A DNA stretch of 46,889 nt from Paenibacillus popilliae ATCC 14706 (GCF_000315235.1 NZ_BALG01000015.1:1-46889), one strand, 5' to 3'. Positions 1 to 7,794 are shown, numbered from the stretch's first letter. The notes: generated by a model from the letters alone, not told the origin. Made by a program: numbers and translations.

Positions 1-1298
1 CTTTAACTTCAGCCGGTGCTTTTGGTTTTAGTTCTTCTGTTGTACCTTGTTTGTACAGCTTCACGTTTACTGGTTTAATTTCGCTGTAATAGAATACAAC
101 TTCGTTATCACCATCTTCAACTTTATACTCCATTTTGGCCTTCTCTGGCTGAAAACCGTCTACTTCAGGTGCGTTTACAGTTATTTCAGCACCTACATTA
201 CCTTTAACTTCAACCGGTGCTTTTGGTGTAAGTTCTTCTGTTGTGCCTTGTTTGTACAGCTTCACGGTTACTGGTTTAATTTCGCTGTAATAAAACACCA
301 CTTCGTTATCACCATCTACAACTTTATACGGCATTGTGGCCCTCTCTGGCTGAAAACCGTCTACTTCAGGTGCAGTTACAGTTATTTCAGCACCTACAAT
401 ATCTATTATTGGTGCTGGTTCTCTTTGTGGTTTAAGTTCTTCTGTTGTACCTTGTTTGTACAGCTTCACGGTTACTGGTTTAATTTCACTGTAATAGAAC
501 ACAATTTCGTTATCACCATCTACAACTTTATACGGCATTTCGGCCTGTTCTGGCTGAAAACCCTCTACTTCAGGTGCGTTTGCAGTTATCTCAGCACCTA
601 CAATTGGGAATCTTGGTCCGTATGCAGTAAATTCAACACCTATTTCTTCAACTTGATGTGGGAATTTTGGTGTAAGTTCTTCTGTTGTACCTTGTTTATA
701 CAGCTTCACGGTTACTGGTTTAATTTCCTGGTTTAATTTCGCTGTAATAGAACACCACTTCGTTATCACCATCTACAACTTTATACTCCATTTTGGCCTG
801 CTCTGGCTGAAAACCCTCTACTCTAGGTGCGTCTACAGTTATTTCAGCACCTACATGACCTTTAACTTCATCTGGGGATATTGGTGTAAGTTCTTCTGTT
901 GTTCCTTGTTTGTACAGCTTTACGGTTACTGGTTTAATTTCGGTGTAATAGAACACAACTTCGTTATTACCATATTTAATAATAAACCCCTTACTCCTAG
1001 CATCTGTACCAAAACCCTCCACTTCAGGTGTTTTTACCCATTTCAGCTCACCTACAGTACCTACAATACCTTCTACTTCTGCTGGATTTTTTGGTGTAAG
1101 TTCTTCTGTTGTATCTTGTTTGTACAACTTCACTGTTACTGGTTGAAGTTTTGTCATTGCTGCTGAATCATCACTGTCACCATCCGCCTTAGCCACCTTC
1201 ACTATCACGGGATCCATGCAAGTTGGCAATGTCAAAGAGGTCAACACTGCTGATGCTAAAAGAATATAAAGTAACTTCTTTTGTTTCATAATTTCCAT
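1..1298 (-). pseudogene. Secreted MucBP-type repeat protein, frameshifted and running off the window
   Basis: The reading frame from 1298 begins with a basic, then hydrophobic signal peptide (about residues 1-38) followed by repeats of roughly 65-80 residues. Each has a V-T-V-K-L-Y-K-Q start, a V-G-A-E-I-T centre and a V-V-F-Y-Y-S-E-I-K-P end, like MucBP repeats of Gram-positive surface adhesins. Six repeat starts are visible. The frame stops at 720 after 192 residues because 13 bases are duplicated in tandem (715-727 and 728-740). After that point the same repeat pattern continues open in a shifted frame to base 1 and beyond. A good ribosome site (AAGGGGAG) lies 11 bases before the ATG at 1298. 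A role in binding host or cell-surface glycan is inferred from the repeat family. Whether an LPXTG anchor exists cannot be seen, since the C-terminus is outside the window. A 192-aa truncated secreted product (720-1298) could still be made. Confidence 0.75.
715..740. repeat. 13-bp perfect tandem duplication that breaks the repeat protein
   Basis: CTGGTTTAATTTC occurs at 715-727 and again at 728-740. The other repeats of the gene have a single copy at the matching place (the codons for E-I-K-P). The extra copy shifts the frame by one base and brings a TAA stop at 720-722. Confidence 0.9.
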
Positions 1299-1440
1299 AA
1301 CTTCTTAATCTCCCCTTATGCACTATTTTCATGTGTAGCACCAGTAGTTTTTTCAATAAATTTCAATATATTATGGAAAAATTTACTGGACAACAAATAA
1401 TATATCGGCTAAACACCCGAAGTTTTTGAGTCTTGGTCAC

Positions 1441-1572
1441 TTAAACTAGATGTTGCAAGCATTCTGCTTCCAGTAGGCTGTAAAACGATTCGATGTGCGC
1501 ATTCTTATTGGGCGTCTTCGGCGGTATTCGTTCATGTGTCACGTCATACGCTGCACACGCTTCTTCAAAGAC
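1441..1572 (-). pseudogene. IS3-family transposase OrfB, C-terminal fragment
   Basis: Read on the minus strand, this stretch encodes a segment with T-P-N-K-N-A-H-I-E-S-F-Y-S-L-L-E-A-E-C, ending at a TAA near 1465. This is the last catalytic block of IS3/IS2-type OrfB integrases, where the Glu of H-I-E-S is the final acidic residue of the DDE triad. Upstream there is only a short stretch (V-F-E-E-A-C-A-A-Y-D) before the sequence changes into an IS66 remnant at about 1573. The rest of the transposase is missing, so it is a dead relic. Confidence 0.7.
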
Positions 1573-1768
1573 GTGAACGACAAATAGACCCCACCTAGCA
1601 GTCAGAATGGGGCCAATGTATGATGAATGCAGATTCGTTCATGCGACAGGAATCTGGAAGGTGCGATGACCATGGCATGAACGGAGCGAATGCCTCAGAC
1701 TCTTGCAACTCGGCAAGTTGCGGCAACGGTTCGAATAGATACGTGAGATACCGGAATGATGCAGACAT
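1573..1768 (-). pseudogene. IS66-family transposase TnpC, C-terminal fragment with element end
   Basis: The minus strand encodes F-R-Y-L-T-Y-L-F-E-P-L-P-Q-L, then M-P-W-S-S-H-L-P-D-S-C-R, the typical C-terminal tail of IS66 transposases (usually Y-L-T-Y-L-F-E-x-L-P and L-P-W-S...C). The frame stops near 1601. Just beyond it GTGAACGACAAATAGACCCC (from 1573) looks like an IS66-type terminal inverted repeat. It directly abuts the IS3 relic, so one element appears to have inserted into or beside the other. Only about 50 residues of the transposase remain. Confidence 0.65.
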
Positions 1769-1776
1769 CCAAAAAG

Positions 1777-1808
1777 AACTCCCGCGACTGCAGTATTTCG
1801 CGGGAGTT
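1777..1808 (-). terminator. Rho-independent terminator of the 95-aa hypothetical gene
   Basis: An 11-bp perfect stem (AACTCCCGCGA with TCGCGGGAGTT) and a 10-base loop, followed in the minus direction by CTTTTTGG. It lies 29 bases after the stop codon at 1838. Confidence 0.85.
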
Positions 1809-1837
1809 TGACTTATTTACAAATATTGAGTGCAGCT

Positions 1838-2125
1838 TTATTCTTCGCGATGTTCCCATTGCTCGCTGCTGAGAAGAGAGTTGAACCGGTTCTGCTGCTC
1901 TTCAAGCATCGCTTCGGCTCGTTCCACCGGCTGCTGGTTCAAGCTCAATCCGGCCTGTTCGACGGCCCGTTCCGCATGCTGCAGCGATTGCTCGGCTTGC
2001 TCGACGGACTGCTCCGACGGATGAGACATCGCCTGGGAGACCGCATGGCGAGCGGTCTTAACCGCATTTTGGGCCTGGGAGATCGGATTCTGCGACTGCA
2101 GGCTGGAGTCAACCTTGTTCGGCAC
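1838..2125 (-). CDS. Hypothetical small Gln/Glu/Ala-rich helical protein (95 aa)
   Basis: A GTG start at 2125 is preceded by AAGGAGG at 8 bases. The product is hydrophilic, with no membrane segment, and rich in Gln, Glu, Ala and Ser. Its pattern from about residue 15 to 85 (A-V-x-x-A-x-x-A-V, then E-Q-A-E-Q-S-L-Q-H-A-E-R-A-V-E-Q-A) suggests one long coiled-coil-like helix. I do not recognise a named family. It is a stand-alone gene with its own terminator downstream. The strong ribosome site and clean terminator argue that it is real. Confidence 0.65.
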   Translation of the reverse strand: MPNKVDSSLQSQNPISQAQNAVKTARHAVSQAMSHPSEQSVEQAEQSLQHAERAVEQAGLSLNQQPVERAEAMLEEQQNRFNSLLSSEQWEHREE

Positions 2126-2200
2126 GATGTAAGCCTCCTTCGTCTGTGTTATTCATATACAACGTTAGGATGTGCTCGACAGCATTTTCTATACCAACAG

Positions 2201-2425
2201 CTAGCCCTTCAGGAACGCCTTCGCCTTCTCGATCGCCTCGTCCTCCGTCGGCGCCGTGACATATCTTCCGTTAATAAAAATAAATACACGCTTCAGACAA
2301 TGGCCGCAGTACGATTTGCACCCGATTTTAATTTCCGCCTCGGGATCCAGCTTCTTCACCTTTGGCAGGAACGATTTCATGCTGATATGGCGGCATTTAT
2401 CACATATACGAATATCATTAGCCAT
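2201..2425 (-). CDS. DUF1450 family protein (YuzB-like)
   Basis: A 74-aa protein. Cysteines occur as C-D-K-C near the N-terminus and G-C-K-S-Y-C-G-H-C in the middle, followed by F-I-N-G-R-Y-V-T-A-P-T. This is the layout of DUF1450/YuzB proteins, small thioredoxin-fold-like proteins with a cysteine-rich loop and an N-G-x-Y-V-x-A strand. The function of the family is unknown; the cysteines suggest metal or Fe-S binding. The ribosome site GGAGTGAG lies 8 bases before the ATG. It is separate from the gene downstream (75 bases apart). Confidence 0.75.
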   Translation of the reverse strand: MANDIRICDKCRHISMKSFLPKVKKLDPEAEIKIGCKSYCGHCLKRVFIFINGRYVTAPTEDEAIEKAKAFLKG

Positions 2426-2537
2426 AATTGCTCACTCCATCTTAATCCCTTCATCTTGATGTAAACAGAAAAGACCCATGTTGCTATCGTTATTGTAAGG
2501 GAATGGACCTGCAGAAGCAACCGATATGACCACAACT

Positions 2538-2663
2538 TTAGCGTACGGGATCGTATTTTATGACCCGCTTGGACAACCATGGCATCAGAATCATCGTGAA
2601 CAGGATGATGCGGCGGACAGGATGCCTGCTTCCGGCCTTGATGGACATAGGATTGCGGCCCAT
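2538..2663 (-). CDS. Possible small basic peptide (41 aa)
   Basis: An ATG at 2663 has the near-perfect ribosome site AAGGAGG 7 bases upstream. It opens a 41-codon frame ending at 2538. The product is basic, with an R-R-I-I-L-F-T-M-I-L-M-P-W-L core that could be a short membrane segment flanked by Arg/Lys. No family is recognised. Longer frames over the same bases lack ribosome sites. The upstream signal is the main reason to list it. Confidence 0.45.
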   Translation of the reverse strand: MGRNPMSIKAGSRHPVRRIILFTMILMPWLSKRVIKYDPVR

Positions 2664-2728
2664 CCGCACACCTCCTTGCCCTTAGTGTGTGCCATCCGGC
2701 TCGCATCATACGGCCCTCCTGAGACGAT

Positions 2729-3943
2729 CTATTCCTGGACTTGCCCGTTCAATGCTTCCCGCAAAATCGCCGACACTTCCTTGTACATTCCATCGAAGTC
2801 ATCCAATGGCAGCGGGCTGGCACCGTGGCCGACCTCGACCGTAAAGCCAGGCTTGCGGAAGCGCTGAATGAACCAATCTTTATAGCCGGCATCACTGCCC
2901 GACAGCTTGACGGCCCGGTAACCACTGACCGATTCGAACCGTTCCGCCCATGCGAGCGCTTCGGGCGGTTCGTAACCACGGTAGTTCCAGTAAATCTCCC
3001 GTCCTTGCGTATGGAAGGACAGTGCCAGTTCGAACAAATTCCGTTCCGTATAGGCAGCGAGCGCGGCAGCTTCAGGCTCGGACAGAGGATGCTCCCCACC
3101 GAAATTCAGCGGCGCCGGGGAACGCATTCCGCGCCGTGCCCGTTCCTCCTCCCAATGCGCCGGGAACTGATCATTCAAGTCAACGCCGCGGATGTTCGCT
3201 TTCCACCGTTGGAAGCGCTGGGAGCCCTGATTCCATTCCTTCACCAAGGAATAGAACGGATGTCGCGGCGAGATTCCCTCCTGCACCAATTCGATACCGT
3301 CCGGATTGACCATCGGCACAATTTTCAGCACGGTTCGCTCGTATGCGGCCCGCGCATTCCAGCCAGGCCATGACTTACCACTCTCGCACGATCGCGCATA
3401 ATCTTCGATGAACTGCATAAGCAGCGCCGAAGTAATCCATTCATTCGCATGGACACCACCATTCGCATGAATTGGCACCTGCCCGCGCCCGATGCTGACG
3501 GCCGGGATCGGCTTTCCGAGGACGCTATATCCGATCGTCTCGACTTTGACGCATGAATAGCGGCGAATGACTTGCCGAAGATCCCCCATCAGTTGGCCAG
3601 GGCCATATTCCGCTTTTTTCCGAAGCGTTTCATTTGTACAAACGTATGGAATGAACACCCTCTGCCCAACCGTTAGCCGATCCGGGGCCAAGGATGGATT
3701 CACGGAGCGCAGCAGTCCTTCCGAAACGCCATGCCGGGAAGCAATCCGGCACAAGGTATCGTGCGGCTGGACGGCATAAGTATCGTATGGACGCGCCGGT
3801 ATCATGAGAACATGCCCGGGAAGCGCATACTCGTCGGGATCAAGCTGTGGATTGCAAGCAACCAGCGCAGGCAGATTAATTCCATGCCGGGCACAAATGC
3901 GCAAATAGGTATCTCCAGGCTGTACGGTATAGGGGATATGCAT
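2729..3943 (-). CDS. LysM-domain M14 peptidase, gamma-D-glutamyl-diamino acid endopeptidase type
   Basis: 404 aa from the ATG at 3943, chosen because GGAGGG lies 8 bases upstream; the frame is open to 4069 without a better start. Two LysM repeats (about residues 5-48 and 54-99) bind peptidoglycan glycan. The rest is a zinc carboxypeptidase (M14) domain: G-G-V-H-A-N-E-W gives H165 and E168, S-F-H-T gives H311, and V-E-V-G-H-G gives the catalytic E370. This layout matches endopeptidase I of Lysinibacillus sphaericus, which cuts the D-Glu/diaminopimelate bond of cell-wall peptides during sporulation or germination. No signal peptide is visible, as in that enzyme. A strong hairpin separates it from murI upstream. 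Confidence 0.88.
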   Translation of the reverse strand: MHIPYTVQPGDTYLRICARHGINLPALVACNPQLDPDEYALPGHVLMIPARPYDTYAVQPHDTLCRIASRHGVSEGLLRSVNPSLAPDRLTVGQRVFIPYVCTNETLRKKAEYGPGQLMGDLRQVIRRYSCVKVETIGYSVLGKPIPAVSIGRGQVPIHANGGVHANEWITSALLMQFIEDYARSCESGKSWPGWNARAAYERTVLKIVPMVNPDGIELVQEGISPRHPFYSLVKEWNQGSQRFQRWKANIRGVDLNDQFPAHWEEERARRGMRSPAPLNFGGEHPLSEPEAAALAAYTERNLFELALSFHTQGREIYWNYRGYEPPEALAWAERFESVSGYRAVKLSGSDAGYKDWFIQRFRKPGFTVEVGHGASPLPLDDFDGMYKEVSAILREALNGQVQE

Positions 3944-4021
3944 CGTTCGAACCCTCCTTCCTTTCCTTATTGATACATATGCCCCGTACAAAGCAGACAT
4001 GACTGAACCTGGCACAACCCA

Positions 4022-4064
4022 AAAGAGCATGCTTTTCGCAACAATCGCGAAAAGCATGCTCTTT
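4022..4064 (-). terminator. Strong hairpin after murI
   Basis: An 18-bp perfect stem (arms 4022-4039 and 4047-4064) with a 7-base loop lies 27 bases after the murI stop. The trailing bases in the minus direction are TGGGTTGTG, so the U-tract is weak, but stem length and position fit a terminator. Confidence 0.75.
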
Positions 4065-4090
4065 GGCATGGCGGAAAACGAATAATATAG

Positions 4091-4900
4091 CTATAAGATT
4101 CGAGACATTCGCCATACGACGGGTACGGCGCATATTTGCTCGCCCAGCCAGGCGCGGGCAATCTTCTGGAACATTTCCGGATCTCCGCTGCAAAAAAATT
4201 GATGAACCGGCATCTCCAAACTATGGGCGAGCTGCCCTTTATCATGCAAAATTGTACTGATTTCCCTCGCGGTCTCTTCGGCCGAGTTGATAAGTTGAAC
4301 CTCCGGGCCCATGACCAGTTGAATCGCATCGGTTAAAAAAGGATAGTGCGTGCACCCTAATATTAATGTATCGAAAGGCAAAGAGCACAATGGTTCCAGG
4401 GCTTCCCGGACAATGCCCAGGGCTTCACCGGATTGGAACAAGCCTTTTTCGACGAGATGAACGAAGGTCGGGCAAGCCTTGCTGACAGCCTCCACATGAG
4501 GAGACAATCGCTTGAGCGCCTGATCGTATGCGCCGCTTCGAATCGTTCCGTCCGTGCCGATGACGCCTATGTAGCCCGTCTTCGTAGCCGATAGTGCGGC
4601 CCGGGCTCCTGGATAAATGACGCCGACGACAGGAACCGGGACATGGGCGCGAATCTCTTCCAAGGCGACCGCCGTCGCCGTATTGCAAGCAATTATGATC
4701 ATCTTCGGCTGAAATTGGATAAGATAGTCCACAATCTGACGCGTAAACAATCTCACTTCCTCCGAGGATCGGGGGCCGTAAGGCGAGCGGGCGGTGTCGC
4801 CGAAATAAATGATCTGTTCTTGTGGAAGCTGGCGCATGACTTCTTTGACGACCGTCAAGCCTCCCACACCTGAATCAAGCATTGCTATAGCTTGTTGCAC
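4091..4900 (-). CDS. murI: Glutamate racemase
   Basis: Converts L-glutamate to D-glutamate for peptidoglycan in the cytoplasm. 269 aa from the GTG at 4900, preceded by GGAAG at 10 bases; this gives the usual family length and N-terminus (M-Q-Q-A-I-A-x-L-D-S-G-V-G-G). The frame is open upstream to 5005 but that part is not family-like. The two catalytic cysteines are C72 in A-C-N-T-A-T and C183 in G-C-T-H-Y-P, with D9 and the S-P-Y-G-P loop also present. A sigma-A-like promoter lies about 75 bases upstream. Confidence 0.95.
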   Translation of the reverse strand: MQQAIAMLDSGVGGLTVVKEVMRQLPQEQIIYFGDTARSPYGPRSSEEVRLFTRQIVDYLIQFQPKMIIIACNTATAVALEEIRAHVPVPVVGVIYPGARAALSATKTGYIGVIGTDGTIRSGAYDQALKRLSPHVEAVSKACPTFVHLVEKGLFQSGEALGIVREALEPLCSLPFDTLILGCTHYPFLTDAIQLVMGPEVQLINSAEETAREISTILHDKGQLAHSLEMPVHQFFCSGDPEMFQKIARAWLGEQICAVPVVWRMSRIL

Positions 4901-4976
4901 GAATACACCGCTTCCTTTGTCTCTTGATTGACTGACCTGTGATACCATATGTACAGCAGAGCTAAAATGTACCTCG

Positions 4977-5005
4977 ATCTTAACAGCAATGCAGACAAGG
5001 TTCAA
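4977..5005 (-). promoter_or_regulatory. Probable sigma-A promoter of murI
   Basis: Minus strand TTGAAC (5000-5005), 17-base spacer, TAAGAT (4977-4982). It is 77 bases before the chosen GTG start. Confidence 0.4.
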
Positions 5006-5076
5006 GTTCGACTATCGTTCCATTTTCACACAATGCAAGAGGCAGCAGCACCACGGAAGCGCTCCACGCAAAGAAG

Positions 5077-5120
5077 CATCCCTGCTCCTTCCCGGGTAAA
5101 TGTCAGGAAGAACAGGGATG
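5077..5120 (-). terminator. Likely terminator of the ytxG/ytxH-like pair
   Basis: Arms CATCCCTG...TTCC and GGAA...CAGGGATG form an interrupted stem with a large loop, 31 bases past the stop at 5151. Minus-strand bases after it are CTTCTTTGC. The interrupted stem makes this moderate. Confidence 0.45.
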
Positions 5121-5150
5121 GCGGTGAACTCATATCGAAGACGGAACGCC

Positions 5151-5438
5151 TTATCTATGCGTACCTTCCAATTCCTTCTCTGCCTCCTCGGATGCGGCAT
5201 CCACTGTATCGTCAAGCACCGTCAACTCTGCTTCGTTGTCTGCCTGACGCCATTCGCTCCATTGCTGCTGAATGCCGACCGCCTTCTCCCGTGTGGCAGT
5301 CAGGAAATTATCTTTATGCTCCGCAATATCGGCGCGCAGTTCGCTGCCCGATTTGGGCGCCAGGAACAATGCCACTACCGAACCAACTACACTCCCAACG
5401 AGCGTCCCGATCCAAAACTTCTTGTTGCCATTTGCCAT
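5151..5438 (-). CDS. YtxH family general-stress-like membrane protein
   Basis: 95 aa from the ATG at 5438 (M-A-N-G-N-K-K-F-W), which has GAGGAGGG 8 bases upstream. One N-terminal membrane segment, G-T-L-V-G-S-V-V-G-S-V-V-A-L-F-L, is followed by A-P-K-S-G-S-E-L-R, the signature of YtxH (DUF/PF12732) proteins, and then an acidic coiled tail. YtxH proteins in Bacillus belong to the sigma-B stress regulon; the role is unknown. It directly follows the DUF948-like gene, and the pair matches the ytxG-ytxH operon of B. subtilis. Confidence 0.8.
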   Translation of the reverse strand: MANGNKKFWIGTLVGSVVGSVVALFLAPKSGSELRADIAEHKDNFLTATREKAVGIQQQWSEWRQADNEAELTVLDDTVDAASEEAEKELEGTHR

Positions 5439-5482
5439 GTGATTGCCCTCCTCTGTCGGCATCGCCCGGGTTCATGCGATTG

Positions 5483-5914
5483 TCAAGCTTCCGGCGGGGA
5501 TTCGTTCCGGGACGCTCGCCGCTGCCATTCGTCCCATCCTGCTGCAGCCCATTCCAACCATTGGCCGGAGGGCCGACGAGAACGGGAACCCGACTCGTCG
5601 CGTGATCCGCTCGCCTGTCGCCCCTTGCCCCCGAACCACCGCTCGGCCCTGCGCCCCCAATCCGCCAGCACCCTGCCCGTCTGGCGAAGCGATTCGCTCC
5701 ATTCATTCAAGGTGCCGATCACTTCCTCGGCAGCCTCCACAGTTCGCTCGGCCTTCCCGGACAGATCCGACAGCCGGCGAATTAGCCGCTTCGATTCCTC
5801 AGCACACTCCTCAGCCTTAGCCAGCGTCCGGCCCAAGCGAAGCAGCACGGCTATTCCCGAACCGCACAGTGCCGTACATGCAACGGCAGCAAGCAGAATA
5901 CTCCACGCAATCAT
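5483..5914 (-). CDS. DUF948-like membrane protein (YtxG-like)
   Basis: 143 aa with an N-terminal membrane segment (about residues 3-27), then a coiled-coil stretch to about residue 95 (A-E-E-C-A-E-E-S-K-R-L-I-R-R-L) and a low-complexity, Arg/Ser/Gly-rich tail. N-terminal anchor plus helix matches DUF948/YtxG proteins. The ribosome site GGGAGGAG lies 6 bases before the ATG. The YtxH-like gene follows after 44 bases in the same direction, so they are likely co-transcribed. Function unknown. Confidence 0.7.
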   Translation of the reverse strand: MIAWSILLAAVACTALCGSGIAVLLRLGRTLAKAEECAEESKRLIRRLSDLSGKAERTVEAAEEVIGTLNEWSESLRQTGRVLADWGRRAERWFGGKGRQASGSRDESGSRSRRPSGQWLEWAAAGWDEWQRRASRNESPPEA

Positions 5915-6005
5915 GGCGGCTCCTCCCTATCTCCAGCATCATCCCGGGCAAATGCCCATGTTGTAATGACAGTATAGATAGATTGAGCTTGTCTTGATAC
6001 ACTTA

Positions 6006-6647
6006 TTACGCAAAAATGAAATTGCGAATCCGATATGTGCAGCGCTGGCCCTGCTCCGCGATGCATTCGGTGCGGGTCACATCCGCATCCAACAATTCGC
6101 GGAACAGCGCCAGCTCGCAAGCACAAGGCTGCTTATAATGTTGGGCCACCTGTGCGATGGGGCAATTATACTCATGCAGCAGCCAGATTCCATATTCTTC
6201 CTGCTCCGTCTCAACCATATATCCATTGCGATCCTGAATGGTCCCCAGGGCTTCGACACGTTCAACCAGGCTGGATTGGCCCATTTGCGGAGCATACTTT
6301 TCGATCAGCGACTGCTTGCGGCTCTCGAACAGCTTCCCGATGCCATCTTCCTCCAGCCGGCCCTCCATCTCCTTCAGCAAGTCCAGAATCAGTTGATGAT
6401 ATTGCTTCGGGAACTGTTCATCCCCTTTGGTCGACAGCCGATATATACACAGCGGACGGCCCATCGGCTGGCGAACCATCTCGGTCTCCAGCAGTCCTTG
6501 TTCCTCCAGTGTATACAGATGCCTGCGCACGCCCATTTCGGTCATGTTCAGTTGAATGGCCAGTTGGGCAGCCGACATCGCTCCATTCGTCTTGAGCAAC
6601 ATCAGCATCTGTTGTCGGGTCGACGTTTTCGAATCAGACTGTTTCAA
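6006..6647 (-). CDS. SufR/DeoR-like winged-helix regulator with cysteine cluster
   Basis: 213 aa from a TTG start at 6647, preceded by AAGGTGG at 6-7 bases; an ATG at 6686 in the same frame has only a poor site. The N-terminal winged helix (T-S-T-R-Q-Q-M-L-M-L-L-K...M-G-V-R-R-H-L-Y-T-L-E-E-Q-G-L-L) is followed by a middle helical region. The C-terminal part has cysteines spaced C-x12-C-x-C-x17-C-x7-C, starting at N-C-P-I and ending at C-T-Y-R-I. This is the general layout of SufR-type regulators, which sense [Fe-S] clusters, and of related Firmicute proteins. Spacing differs from classical SufR, so the ligand is inferred. The neighbouring gene upstream encodes a copper cupredoxin; a link in metal or redox sensing is possible but not shown. 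Confidence 0.75.
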   Translation of the reverse strand: MKQSDSKTSTRQQMLMLLKTNGAMSAAQLAIQLNMTEMGVRRHLYTLEEQGLLETEMVRQPMGRPLCIYRLSTKGDEQFPKQYHQLILDLLKEMEGRLEEDGIGKLFESRKQSLIEKYAPQMGQSSLVERVEALGTIQDRNGYMVETEQEEYGIWLLHEYNCPIAQVAQHYKQPCACELALFRELLDADVTRTECIAEQGQRCTYRIRNFIFA

Positions 6648-6774
6648 TACGAACCACCTTTGTTTGGGTTGTTTTTGTATCGACATTGTATCTTATCCCG
6701 GCAACCGAGACTAGATCCTTCGGGAACGATATTCAACCGTTCCTCGATCTGTGTCCTTTTCCTGAAAAACCTGC

Positions 6775-7152
6775 TTATTCAACGATCAAATAAGATTTCA
6801 TATTATCATGACCTGTACCGCACATAACCGAACAGTGAATGACATATTTCCCCGTCTTGTCGAAAACAAAGTCCTTCTCCATTTGACCATCTCTCAAATC
6901 AATTTTGAAATCTTCAATGGCAGCACCGTGGAAGCCGGATTCATTCACCAGCTTCAGGCGGACTTTTTCTCCAGCCTTGACCTTATATTCGGCCTGATCG
7001 AACGTAAAATCATTCCTTGCTGCGATCTTAACAAGCTTAACGCCTTCTGGAGCTGCTTCTTCTTGCTCCGCCTTCGGCATATTGAACAGCAATAATCCGA
7101 TGGCGAATACGCACGCAATGCAGAACAATGTGAACATTGCCCATTTTTGCAT
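6775..7152 (-). CDS. Membrane-anchored cupredoxin, CuA-type (cytochrome c oxidase subunit II-like)
   Basis: 125 aa from the ATG at 7152, chosen because AAAGGGGAG lies 10 bases upstream. One membrane segment (about residues 3-24) is followed by a cupredoxin domain outside the cell. The motif H-C-S-V-M-C-G-T-G-H-D-N-M keeps the CuA ligand spacing (two Cys four apart, His, Met), and H in S-G-F-H-G supplies the other His. The subunit II glutamate between the cysteines is replaced by Val. It has one membrane helix rather than the two of subunit II, and no oxidase genes are nearby, so it is probably a copper carrier or electron-transfer protein rather than an oxidase subunit. Confidence 0.8.
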   Translation of the reverse strand: MQKWAMFTLFCIACVFAIGLLLFNMPKAEQEEAAPEGVKLVKIAARNDFTFDQAEYKVKAGEKVRLKLVNESGFHGAAIEDFKIDLRDGQMEKDFVFDKTGKYVIHCSVMCGTGHDNMKSYLIVE

Positions 7153-7409
7153 AACTGTCATACTCCCCTTTGTCGTTACATTTATCACCCTTTATATTAC
7201 AAAATTTTTCCTAAGCCTCTCAACCCCACCTTTACATTTTCCAAATCATTTTTAAAATTTGTGACGACTTGATGAACGAAAACGTATTTTGTTTATTTTG
7301 TCAGCCGGAGGGGATAAGATAATCAAGTGGCGACGTGCCAACGACCTGCTTGAACAAGGCCTTCAACGCTCAGGCAAAGAAAACATTTCGCGGCTTATAC
7401 ACAAATAAA

Positions 7410-7439
7410 TTGACAAAGACAATAAAAAGACATTAAGAT
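7410..7439 (+). promoter_or_regulatory. Sigma-A promoter for the 83-aa protein
   Basis: TTGACA (7410-7415), 18-base spacer, TAAGAT (7434-7439), 40 bases before the GTG start. Apart from this, nothing else was recognised in the 327-base divergent gap 7153-7479. Confidence 0.6.
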
Positions 7440-7479
7440 GTAAAATGCAAAAACATTAAAGGGAGCAGGTGACCTACCC

Positions 7480-7731
7480 GTGAACTACCAACCGATGGTA
7501 AAGGAAAAGACGTTAATTGAGCGCAACGATGAAGACAGCCTGTATCAAGTCAAAGTAAAATTACAGGATGGCACTCAATGCCGCGTCATCTACAACAGAG
7601 GAGCAATTACGATCAGCCGCTTGCTCTCCATTCCTTGTCCCGTATGCAGAAAAGACTTCATTTGCTCATGTCTGAATAGCTTCACGGAACAAATTGACAG
7701 CCAAGTCCATTTATCTGACATGCTTGATTAA
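7480..7731 (+). CDS. Hypothetical small Cys-cluster protein (83 aa)
   Basis: GTG start at 7480 with AGGTGA 8 bases upstream and a consensus promoter ahead. The product is mostly polar; after a beta-rich first half (Y-Q-V-K-V-K-L-Q-D-G-T-Q-C-R-V-I-Y) comes C-P-V-C-R-K-D-F-I-C-S-C, which looks like a small zinc-binding knuckle. No family recognised. It ends 63 bases before the tRNA gene, which has its own promoter. Confidence 0.65.
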   Translation: MNYQPMVKEKTLIERNDEDSLYQVKVKLQDGTQCRVIYNRGAITISRLLSIPCPVCRKDFICSCLNSFTEQIDSQVHLSDMLD

Positions 7732-7753
7732 ATAAATAAATAAATAAATCCTG

Positions 7754-7782
7754 TTGCAATTCGAGAGATGTGGTGGTACAAT
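7754..7782 (+). promoter_or_regulatory. Promoter of the tRNA-Ala gene
   Basis: TTGCAA (7754-7759), 17-base spacer, TACAAT (7777-7782), ending 12 bases before the tRNA 5-prime end. Confidence 0.7.
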
Positions 7783-7794
7783 GTAACAGGCAAC

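Noticed and set aside
1620-1811. 63-codon plus-strand frame
   Set aside because: Antisense to the recognisable IS66 TnpC fragment.
2377-2709. 110-codon minus-strand frame
   Set aside because: Starts without a ribosome site and overlaps both the DUF1450 gene start and the small frame with the good site; composition not protein-like.
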